Shown: piece after piece, positions 1 to 5,374 of the stretch
Position numbering within the stretch: the first letter of the stretch is position 1
Layout of the letters: each line of letters starts with the position of its first letter
From: a bacterium
GTDB taxonomy: Bacteria; Bacillota; Clostridia; Oscillospirales; Acutalibacteraceae
DNA length: 5,519 nucleotides
Assembly: GCA_020627425.1 (NCBI GenBank)
Contig: JAHKXX010000080.1
Coordinates: forward strand, 1-5,519
Reading direction: 5' to 3'
Program-made: the position numbers and the translations under genes
Notes under the pieces: generated by a model
What the model saw: only the letters and a program-made list of their open reading frames with translations
Database searches by the model: none
What the model was told of the DNA's origin: nothing

Positions 1-12
1 AACCTTTGCTGT

Positions 13-744
13 TTAAAGCTGTATATATTTACGGTTTACATAGCCGCTTTTGCCCTCAAAATAGGTTCTTATCCATTCTCCCGAGATATCATAAACAGGT
101 ATTGATTCCCCCTTTGGTATCTTCCCTATTATATCGGAGGAAATGCCCGGTGCGCTTCTTAAATTCAGCGGCGTGTTCTCGGTAACCACAACTCCGTATT
201 CGGGAGTCATAGGATCGTTTATTCCGAAAAAATCGGCGACCGATACCGATAGGTTTTTTGCTATATTTTCAATGTTATCCCTGATCCAGCGCGCGTCGTC
301 CCTGTTGTCGTGATATGCAAGCTCTATCAGTATAGCCGGGGCCGCAGTGTTATTTAGCTCGTACAGATCACTCGTCGGCACCGTCTTTACCTTGCCGGGG
401 AGAGGATATATAAGACGCAGATTATTTGCAAAAATATTTGCCGCTCTCTCGGACTCCCGTGAGTCCTGATAATAATATACTTCACTCCCTCTTAGCAGTC
501 CCCGGGACTGAGGCGGTGCGGCATTGGAATGCAGAGCCAGATGAAGCCCCGGCGCATAGGCGTTTGACTGTCGCACGGAATTTCCTACCCGCTTTGACGG
601 ATCGTTCCTTTCATAGTTTACACCAAGTTCCTCAAGATAAGGTATAAGCGCGTCTGTAATAATGTTCATATAGTATTCCTCGTTGCCGCCGTCAACGTAA
701 GGATTGTATTCCTGTGTTGAGGGACTTAAAAAAATCTTGTCCAT
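13..744 (-). CDS. N-acetylmuramoyl-L-alanine amidase (Amidase_3) with C-terminal SH3 domain
   Basis: This 243-residue protein should cleave the bond between N-acetylmuramic acid and L-alanine in peptidoglycan. Residues 1-175 read as an Amidase_3 (zinc amidase) domain. E23 in NEEYYMN fits the second zinc ligand, H72 in HLALHSNA the third, and E141 in ILIELAYHDN the catalytic glutamate. The usual first ligand, the His of a GHGG-like motif near the N-terminus, is absent; the equivalent stretch reads LSPSTQEYNPYVDGG. I recall similar SPSTQ-type amidases from clostridia, so this looks like a subfamily trait rather than damage. Residues 184-243 (LNLRSAPG, GEWIRTYFEGKSGYV) form a bacterial SH3 domain, usually a wall-binding module. 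No signal peptide or membrane segment is visible, so the export route is unclear. The start is the ATG at 742-744, preceded by GGGAGG at 751-756. It is transcribed divergently from the HD-GYP gene. The family call is firm; the cellular role (cell separation, sporulation or lysis) is open. Confidence 0.9.
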   Translation of the reverse strand: MDKIFLSPSTQEYNPYVDGGNEEYYMNIITDALIPYLEELGVNYERNDPSKRVGNSVRQSNAYAPGLHLALHSNAAPPQSRGLLRGSEVYYYQDSRESERAANIFANNLRLIYPLPGKVKTVPTSDLYELNNTAAPAILIELAYHDNRDDARWIRDNIENIAKNLSVSVADFFGINDPMTPEYGVVVTENTPLNLRSAPGISSDIIGKIPKGESIPVYDISGEWIRTYFEGKSGYVNRKYIQL

Positions 745-750
745 ATTTGT

Positions 751-756
751 CCTCCC
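751..756 (-). promoter_or_regulatory. Ribosome-binding site of the amidase gene
   Basis: On the minus strand GGGAGG lies 6 nt before the ATG at 744. It is a strong Shine-Dalgarno match and supports that start. Confidence 0.8.
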
Positions 757-771
757 GATTAGTAAGCAAAG

Positions 772-797
772 AATATTATTATTACTTTAATAATATT
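772..797. repeat. Perfect inverted repeat in the divergent gap (10-bp arms)
   Basis: AATATTATTA at 772-781 is exactly complementary to TAATAATATT at 788-797, with a 6-nt loop. It overlaps the candidate -10 and leader of the amidase gene. It could be an operator or a weak leader hairpin; the arms have only A and T, so chance cannot be excluded. Confidence 0.45.
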
Positions 798-817
798 ATG
801 CAGGAAAGAATTTACAA
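790..817 (-). promoter_or_regulatory. Candidate promoter of the amidase gene
   Basis: Read on the minus strand, TTGTAA (817-812) and TATTAT (795-790) are separated by 16 nt. This is a plausible but imperfect sigma-A pair about 45 nt upstream of the amidase start. The region is so A+T-rich that chance matches are common, so it is only a candidate. Confidence 0.35.
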
Positions 818-821
818 ATTC
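808..821. promoter_or_regulatory. Operator-like palindrome between the divergent promoters
   Basis: GAATTT-AC-AAATTC is a perfect 6+6 bp palindrome with a 2-bp centre. It ends 3 bp before the -35 box of the HD-GYP promoter (825-830) and covers the candidate -35 of the amidase promoter (812-817). That position and dyad symmetry suit a dimeric repressor or activator. No regulator is encoded in the window, so binding is inference. Confidence 0.35.
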
Positions 822-824
822 CTA

Positions 825-853
825 TTGATAATATTGAAAACTTATAGTATAAT
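825..853 (+). promoter_or_regulatory. Sigma-A-type promoter for the HD-GYP gene
   Basis: TTGATA at 825-830 and a perfect TATAAT at 848-853 are separated by 17 bp. This is one mismatch from the full consensus at optimal spacing. Transcription would start near 860, giving a leader of roughly 60 nt before the HD-GYP ATG, too short for a c-di-GMP riboswitch. Confidence 0.75.
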
Positions 854-891
854 ACGACATAAGAAAAAGTGTTTTACTTTTTTATTACAAT

Positions 892-897
892 GAGGAG
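892..897 (+). promoter_or_regulatory. Ribosome-binding site serving the short leader ORF
   Basis: GAGGAG is the only good Shine-Dalgarno match in the HD-GYP leader. It lies 10 nt before an ATG at 908 that opens a 7-codon ORF, but 26 nt before the HD-GYP ATG at 924, too far for normal direct initiation there. Confidence 0.55.
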
Positions 898-907
898 CAA
901 CGGCTTA

Positions 908-931
908 ATGCCTGTATGGAAATATGAATAA
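908..931 (+). CDS. Possible 7-codon leader ORF overlapping the HD-GYP start
   Basis: The ORF reads MPVWKYE and stops at TAA 929-931, overlapping the first 8 nt of the HD-GYP frame (ATG 924). It sits at a suitable distance from GAGGAG (892-897), while the HD-GYP ATG has only a weak GGA 3 nt upstream. Ribosomes finishing this ORF would terminate almost on top of the HD-GYP start, which would allow translational coupling by reinitiation. Other readings are that the HD-GYP frame starts at the in-frame CTG at 912, or that a small indel split a longer N-terminus. An in-frame TAA at 906-908 blocks any further upstream extension. There is no evidence that the peptide itself is functional. Confidence 0.3.
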   Translation: MPVWKYE

Positions 932-2207
932 TAATAAAGTTGTAAATTTCTTTGTAGGAACTCCAAAATATAACGAGGACAAGGATTATGCTGATTACGC
1001 ATCTTTTACTGCTCCGCTGAATATGTTTTTTCTTATAGGTCTTTTGCTGCACACGTTTTATCTTGTTATTTTCTCCTTTGTCGGTATTCCGATGCTCGAG
1101 ATATTTGATGGGATCGCCGTTATACTTTATGCGACCTTTGTAATACTTCTGAAAAACTTTAAAGGCTCGTGGCTGCCGTGTACGCTGCTGACCATTTTCG
1201 AGCTTGCGCTGCACGAGATCATGTGCGTCTACTACTTTGGGCTTGACCCGGGATTTCAGTATCTGTCCATACCGCTTTTACTTATAACGGTATTTATAAG
1301 GAAAGAGAGCAAGATAGTAAAATTTGCCAGAAATGCGATCATAATTATTACAACCGTTTCGTTTGTATTTATTTTGATATACTTCAACGAAAACGAACCT
1401 ATACACTATCACCCCGTTTACACAATGACATACGGTATAAAGGTTACTCTGACTATAGTAAATGCTTTTACGGGACTGTTTGTAACGTCTATTTATGCCG
1501 GAAAGGTATTTCATTCAATTGATGACAAGCGCAGCCAGCTTGGTGTAGACGTAGCGCAGCGCGAAAGCGATATAGAAAATATGCAGAACGAGATCATAAT
1601 CGGCTTTGCGAACATTATAGAAGCCCGTGACGGCTCCACCGGCAAGCATGTAAAGCGTACCAGCGAATATGTAGAGGCGCTGGTAAAGGAGCTGAAGAGG
1701 AACGGCGACTATGCAGACATACTTACCGAAAAATATATGCATGACACCATGATGAGCGCGCCTCTTCACGACATAGGAAAGATAACCATTCCGGACGCGA
1801 TCCTCACCAAGCCCGGGCGGCTGACACAAACCGAGTTCAACACCATAAAGAACCACACAATAAACGGCAAGAACATAATAGAGGAATCTATGTCCGACAT
1901 AGAGGACGGCACCTTTATAAAAGTAGCAAAGTCTGTTGCCCTATATCACCACGAGTGTTGGGACGGCTCCGGCTATCCCTACGGCATCGAAGGCGAGCAG
2001 ATACCGCTTTGTGCCAGAATTATGACGATAGCGGACTATTTTGACGCTCTCGTTGCAAAGCGCAGCTACAAAGCATCCCTGCCTACGTCTGTCGTTTTCG
2101 ACAACATTTCAGAGCAGCGCGGCAAAAAGTTTGATCCGATAATCGTTGACGCCTTTCTCCGCATACGCGACCAGATAGACGAAATAGCCAAAGCAAACGC
2201 CGACTAG
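924..2207 (+). CDS. Membrane-anchored HD-GYP c-di-GMP phosphodiesterase
   Basis: This 427-residue protein should hydrolyse the second messenger cyclic di-GMP, lowering it and so shifting motility, adhesion or polysaccharide output. Residues about 32-194 contain five to six hydrophobic segments (roughly 32-55, 57-77, 83-105, 111-125, 136-155, 168-194), an integral-membrane input module that I cannot assign to a named sensor family. Residues 198-225 are polar and probably a helical linker. The HD-GYP domain spans about 226-420. It shows E233 (EARD), H242 (TGKH), the HD pair H282-D283 (LHDIGK), H311, H342-H343 in HHECWDGSGYP, D371 (ADYFDAL) and GKKFDP (400-405). All expected metal-binding and GYP residues are present, so activity is likely. 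The residue after H311 is Thr where Pro is common. The ATG at 924 is the first in-frame ATG after the stop at 906, but it lacks a well-spaced ribosome site. The gene stands alone, with a promoter upstream and hairpins downstream. Confidence 0.93.
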   Translation: MNNNKVVNFFVGTPKYNEDKDYADYASFTAPLNMFFLIGLLLHTFYLVIFSFVGIPMLEIFDGIAVILYATFVILLKNFKGSWLPCTLLTIFELALHEIMCVYYFGLDPGFQYLSIPLLLITVFIRKESKIVKFARNAIIIITTVSFVFILIYFNENEPIHYHPVYTMTYGIKVTLTIVNAFTGLFVTSIYAGKVFHSIDDKRSQLGVDVAQRESDIENMQNEIIIGFANIIEARDGSTGKHVKRTSEYVEALVKELKRNGDYADILTEKYMHDTMMSAPLHDIGKITIPDAILTKPGRLTQTEFNTIKNHTINGKNIIEESMSDIEDGTFIKVAKSVALYHHECWDGSGYPYGIEGEQIPLCARIMTIADYFDALVAKRSYKASLPTSVVFDNISEQRGKKFDPIIVDAFLRIRDQIDEIAKANAD

Positions 2208-2220
2208 CAGCGTGACGCTG
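2208..2220 (+). repeat. Small hairpin directly after the HD-GYP stop codon
   Basis: CAGCG-TGA-CGCTG begins on the base after TAG. It is a 5-bp G+C-rich stem with a 3-nt loop and no adjacent T-run, so it is not a terminator by itself. Part of it, CGTGACGC (2211-2218), can instead pair with GCGTCACG at 2304-2311. Confidence 0.45.
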
Positions 2221-2239
2221 CACCCGATTCGCGCACTTT

Positions 2240-2264
2240 AGTTGGTGCTGTTGCTGACTTTTTT
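2240..2264 (+). terminator. Weak candidate terminator with direct T-run
   Basis: AGTTGG (2240-2245) can pair with CTGACT (2254-2259), using two G-U wobbles, across an 8-nt loop. A run of six T (2259-2264) follows at once. The geometry suits an intrinsic terminator but the stem is poor, so it may only assist the stronger hairpin downstream. Confidence 0.3.
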
Positions 2265-2306
2265 GGCACGCGTACGGGCTTGGTTTATTCTACCTTTTTG
2301 TCCGCG

Positions 2307-2367
2307 TCACGGCACTCAGGGTGCCGCTCGTGCTGCTGTGCCGTGATAACAAATTTTATTGTTTTTT
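2307..2367 (+). terminator. Probable intrinsic terminator of the HD-GYP gene
   Basis: TCACGGCAC (2307-2315) is a perfect complement of GTGCCGTGA (2338-2346), giving a 9-bp G+C-rich stem around a 22-nt loop. An alternative inner hairpin GGCAC/GTGCC (2311-2315 with 2321-2325) is also possible. A T6 run at 2362-2367 follows, 15 nt beyond the stem, with a weak AACAA/TTGTT hairpin (2348-2352 with 2359-2363) between. The distance of the T-run from the strong stem is unusual. No T-run follows the stem when read on the minus strand, so it does not look bidirectional. Confidence 0.5.
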
Positions 2368-2437
2368 CTACTATATGTATCCGGATATTAATTATTATTT
2401 ATTAAAAACGGAATTATTAATTGAGAATGATAGCACG

Positions 2438-3826
2438 TCATGCAAAACGTTTTTTTAATATTATTGATTTGCCAAATTTCAATATTTCACTCTTAAACAA
2501 TAAGAATGAAACCACAACTGTTATCAAAAAATAAATAGCAAACCCTATAATTGCACTAAAGAAATAACCTGATAATATGAATGCAAATATTTCTATAAAA
2601 ACATATAGTACTTCCTTCATATCTACTCTATACTCTTTAAAATCCAGCTGGCTTAAACAAATCCATATAAATGAAGATACCAACGTAGCATATGCAAATG
2701 CTTCCTTAATGTGCAAAAAGTATACAAAGACACCATTCAGTATTGCACCGCAAATTATTACGGCTACCAACTTTATAAAGTATAATTTCTGTTTTCTTTT
2801 TGCTTTATATAGATTTACATAAACTGCTTTATTTGGTATAAAAAATATTTGTGCTCCAAATAATATAAACAGGACTTGTAAAGAATCCATATAATTATTC
2901 AGATATATTTCAATGACAAATTTTGCCGGAAACGCCAGTGAAATAATAAGCGAAGCAAAAATCAGAATCAGCTTTCTTGCAGATATTACCGTTTTAACAT
3001 CGTTTTTTCGGCAGAAAAAATTGTACAGCGTAATAGTGATCGGTGTTGTTGCAGCATTCAAAAAACCTTCAAGGCTTACTGCAAAAGAATACTGGGCAAA
3101 TTGAAAAGAATCCATCATTAGTTTTACAAACCAACGATCCATACTCGTCAGTAAGATCGACGAAAAGTTTCCAATCATAAAAAGAATGCCCGATTTAACA
3201 TTGGTTACAAACAGAGGTAATGAAAAGAGTTTAGGCTTTGTAGCAGACCTTATGGATTTATGTGCCAGATATTCCAGACAAAGCCAGATGAAAGTATTAA
3301 CACCCACATAACAAAGTAAATAAATAAAATAGTTATCTGTTTTGAAAAGAAAAACAAGTAATATATTTACGGCAAATGTTAATCCTGTTGTCAGGTTCAT
3401 AATTCGACCGTATTTTTTAAATTCTCCTACCGCTTGGAACAGATTTATATAACATCCGGACATGTTTAAAGAAATAATGGTAAGTGCAAACGAAAAAAAT
3501 ATCCTATCCCATATAAATATGGAGAAGATAATAAGCATGACGCTTTCGATAAGCAGGAATAACCTCATTGTATTCAATTCGGCACGAAGTTCGGAATTAT
3601 CTATATCTTTAAGCTCTTTACCTCCATAACGAAGATACATACCATCAGCATAACCAATTGAAAATATGCCAAAAAAACTAACATAAAGCTGAAATGTTTT
3701 TATTGCAGAATAGGAATCTACAGATAAATGCTTTGGTAAAATGAAATTTGTCAAAATATTGAAAACAAGGTTCAATACATTTGCCAATAATATTATGAGT
3801 ATTCCTTTTCCGAGTTTTTTATCCAT
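2438..3826 (-). CDS. Wzx-like polysaccharide flippase (MOP superfamily)
   Basis: This 462-residue, very hydrophobic protein is read as an oligosaccharide flippase that moves a lipid-linked glycan unit from the inner to the outer face of the cytoplasmic membrane. About 12-14 transmembrane helices can be picked out (for example 8-30, 42-62, 88-108, 110-132, 146-186, 284-302, 314-336, 350-372, 404-446). The N-terminus (KGILIILLANVLNLVFN, then LPKHLSVDSYS) and the MDRWFVK stretch near 229-235 are typical of the Wzx/teichoic-acid exporter group, and the length fits. The ATG at 3824-3826 is preceded by AAGGA (3836-3840) with 9-nt spacing. That site lies inside the end of the upstream acetyltransferase gene, and only 1 nt separates the two genes, so they are co-transcribed and probably translationally coupled. 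It is the last gene of the visible operon and converges on the HD-GYP gene. Substrate cannot be deduced; the genes beside it suggest an acylated, perhaps deoxyhexose-containing polymer. Confidence 0.88.
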   Translation of the reverse strand: MDKKLGKGILIILLANVLNLVFNILTNFILPKHLSVDSYSAIKTFQLYVSFFGIFSIGYADGMYLRYGGKELKDIDNSELRAELNTMRLFLLIESVMLIIFSIFIWDRIFFSFALTIISLNMSGCYINLFQAVGEFKKYGRIMNLTTGLTFAVNILLVFLFKTDNYFIYLLCYVGVNTFIWLCLEYLAHKSIRSATKPKLFSLPLFVTNVKSGILFMIGNFSSILLTSMDRWFVKLMMDSFQFAQYSFAVSLEGFLNAATTPITITLYNFFCRKNDVKTVISARKLILIFASLIISLAFPAKFVIEIYLNNYMDSLQVLFILFGAQIFFIPNKAVYVNLYKAKRKQKLYFIKLVAVIICGAILNGVFVYFLHIKEAFAYATLVSSFIWICLSQLDFKEYRVDMKEVLYVFIEIFAFILSGYFFSAIIGFAIYFLITVVVSFLLFKSEILKFGKSIILKKRFA

Positions 3827-3827
3827 A

Positions 3828-4472
3828 TCATTCTTTCCTTGTTATGTTTTCTAAACACCGTAAAATATCGTCAATATTTTCGGAGGTGATATGCTTATAA
3901 AATAAATCCACATTTTCATTTACTGAATGAAGCATCAATTTACTATAGTCGACCTTCATCAGCTTTTCTGTTATTTCATCTGAAAATCTTTTGGATATAA
4001 TACGATTTGCAGCGTAAATCGCATACGGTGGAACATCCTTAGCAACGATAGAACCCGCTCCGATTACTGCTCCCTGTCCAATATGTACACCTGAAAGAAT
4101 AATTGCTCCATATCCTATCCATACATCATCATCAATTACAATAGGACCTTTAGAAGTTGATTCGTTGATTTTGTATTGGCTAAGACGATTTTTAAAGGGA
4201 AATGTAAGCAGGTTTTTATAATCATGTTCACCGGCTAAGAAAAAATGAACGTTATCAGCAATCGAACAATAATTACCAATAGATAGATGCTCTATATCCG
4301 TATTATAATAATGAATGTTAAGCCTTCCGTAAGTATAATTGCCGATTTGGGCAATGTTTGCCGGCACGTTGGTTTTTATTGACGTACAGTTGTGGTTATT
4401 TGCTTTTCGCCACTCTATTTTGTTTTTTACTAACAATAGTTTTTGTTTCAGATTATGCAACATCATTTTCAT
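3828..4472 (-). CDS. CatB-type hexapeptide-repeat O-acetyltransferase
   Basis: The 214-residue protein from the chosen start belongs to the left-handed beta-helix acyltransferases (CatB/VatD and polysaccharide O-acetyltransferase relatives). It likely transfers acetyl from acetyl-CoA to a sugar hydroxyl of the surface glycan. Hexapeptide repeats appear as HLSIGNYCSIADNV and, after an inserted loop, as IVIDDDVWIGYGAIILSGV, HIGQGAVIGAGSIVAKDVPPYAI. The loop holds GEHDY followed by TFPF, where the His is the expected catalytic base. The usual GNPAK turn after the helix is replaced by AANRI before SKRF. The frame is open further upstream to a TTG at 4505 (225 residues). I prefer the ATG at 4472 because AAGGGGGT (4484-4491) lies 11 nt before it, while the TTG has no good ribosome site. 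It lies 62 nt after the GT2 gene and 1 nt before the flippase, so a glycan-tailoring role is the natural reading. An antibiotic acetyltransferase is possible by fold but unlikely from context. Confidence 0.87.
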   Translation of the reverse strand: MKMMLHNLKQKLLLVKNKIEWRKANNHNCTSIKTNVPANIAQIGNYTYGRLNIHYYNTDIEHLSIGNYCSIADNVHFFLAGEHDYKNLLTFPFKNRLSQYKINESTSKGPIVIDDDVWIGYGAIILSGVHIGQGAVIGAGSIVAKDVPPYAIYAANRIISKRFSDEITEKLMKVDYSKLMLHSVNENVDLFYKHITSENIDDILRCLENITRKE

Positions 4473-4483
4473 ATGGCAAATAT

Positions 4484-4491
4484 ACCCCCTT
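4484..4491 (-). promoter_or_regulatory. Ribosome-binding site deciding the acetyltransferase start
   Basis: On the minus strand AAGGGGGT matches the anti-Shine-Dalgarno over eight positions with one G-U wobble, 11 nt before ATG 4472. Because it lies downstream of the alternative TTG at 4505, it favours the shorter protein. Confidence 0.6.
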
Positions 4492-4534
4492 TTAAATCTT
4501 ATCAATACTGCTCAGATTAATAACCACCCAATAA

Positions 4535-5374
4535 TCAAACACAAATCCATTTATCTATATCTAATTTCATTCTTCTTCCGCATTTTATTCCCTTGATAAT
4601 GCTCTTTATTTTTTTATACTTATTTCTTTCATACAGCAGTGTTTTTAAAATAAAATTAAAAAGTTTTGTATAACAAACAGATTTTGCAATAATATCAGGA
4701 TGCTTTCTTTGGCAATAAACCATGTTTTGAGCAATATAAAACTTTCTGAAAGAATTGTGCCCTTCTACAAGGATAACCCGATCACCTATTTTTTTTATTC
4801 TGAGATCACCTAAAATATGATCCAGAACTATCGTATTAACTCTTAGTATTTTATAACCGGCTTTTGTTACCCTATAACAGTATTCATAATCCACTCTGTC
4901 AATAAACATCTGTTCGTCAAATCCACCCAATGATCTGCATATCTCAACATTAGTAAATGCAGCAGATGTGATACATTTGTCAATATAATCGTACTCTTCA
5001 TCTGACTTGATTAATTCAAGATTATTATAATTAATTGCGCAACTGATAATGGCGACATCATCATGAATATACTTTTCATAGGTTTTTATCATTTCTTCCG
5101 GGCATACAGAGTCCTGATCCAACGTAAGAAGCCATTCAAAACCATTTTTACAGCAATACTCCATTGCACGGTTCAAGGCATATGCAATTCCCTTATTACC
5201 GTGATCACTTATATACTCAATATTATGTTTAACAATGACATCACTAAATTCTGATTTGCTGTCTGCGTTATCAACAAGAATCAATTTATCAACCTGATGA
5301 GCAATAGCATTTATATTAAGTAGCAATCTATCTGTGTCCGGATGAAAAAGTACAATTACAGCTGCTTTTTTCAT
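4535..5374 (-). CDS. Family 2 glycosyltransferase, rhamnosyltransferase-like (RfbF/WbbL type)
   Basis: This 279-residue cytoplasmic-face enzyme should transfer a sugar from a nucleotide donor, probably dTDP-rhamnose, onto a lipid-linked glycan acceptor. The GT-A fold is clear. It has an N-terminal strand AAVIVLFHPD (4-13), VDN at 34-36 for nucleotide binding, GNKGIAYALN at 59-68, and the metal-binding DQDS at 86-89 in place of a plain DxD. An acceptor-side block GGFDEQMFIDRVDYEYCYR (150-168) carries the likely catalytic acid, and HILGD follows at 186-190. The TLDQDS and HxLGD signatures are those of the rhamnosyltransferase-like GT2 subgroup; the actual donor is inference. Length is near the family norm (about 280-310). 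The basic C-terminal tail (KYKKIKSIIKGIKCGRR) may lie on the membrane. The ATG at 5374 has AGAAGGT at 5384-5390 upstream and overlaps the preceding GT2 fragment by 4 nt (ATGA), so translation is probably coupled. Confidence 0.9.
   Translation of the reverse strand: MKKAAVIVLFHPDTDRLLLNINAIAHQVDKLILVDNADSKSEFSDVIVKHNIEYISDHGNKGIAYALNRAMEYCCKNGFEWLLTLDQDSVCPEEMIKTYEKYIHDDVAIISCAINYNNLELIKSDEEYDYIDKCITSAAFTNVEICRSLGGFDEQMFIDRVDYEYCYRVTKAGYKILRVNTIVLDHILGDLRIKKIGDRVILVEGHNSFRKFYIAQNMVYCQRKHPDIIAKSVCYTKLFNFILKTLLYERNKYKKIKSIIKGIKCGRRMKLDIDKWICV

Noticed and set aside
426..647. Plus-strand 73-residue ORF inside the amidase gene
   Set aside because: It is antisense to a well-supported gene, has no ribosome site and resembles no known protein.
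860..923. A c-di-GMP riboswitch in front of the HD-GYP gene
   Set aside because: From the likely transcription start only about 60 nt are available, too short for the aptamer, and no aptamer-like paired elements are visible.
885..1856. Minus-strand ORFs opposite the HD-GYP gene (885-1214, 1278-1514, 1515-1856)
   Set aside because: They lie wholly or mostly opposite a gene with intact catalytic motifs, and their low-complexity products look like shadow translation.
2412..2422. AATTA-T-TAATT palindrome considered as a terminator for the flippase operon
   Set aside because: The 1-nt centre cannot form a hairpin loop, the stem is all A/T, and no suitable U-run follows on the minus strand; the operon's terminator is not evident.
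2577..3104. Plus-strand ORFs opposite the flippase gene (2577-2822, 2913-3104)
   Set aside because: They are antisense to a long, coherent membrane protein frame, with no ribosome sites or domain likeness.
4473..4505. N-terminal extension of the acetyltransferase to a TTG start at 4505
   Set aside because: The TTG has no convincing ribosome site, whereas AAGGGGGT lies just before ATG 4472; the added residues (IRFKRGYICH) resemble translated leader.
4473..4512. Minus-strand promoter-like pair TTGATA-N17-TATTTG before the acetyltransferase
   Set aside because: The -10 would end almost on the ATG and overlap the ribosome site, leaving no leader; the gene is better explained as part of the operon.
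4339..5254. Plus-strand ORFs opposite the acetyltransferase and GT2 genes (4339-4596, 5063-5254)
   Set aside because: They are shadows of recognisable genes on the other strand in A+T-rich DNA.
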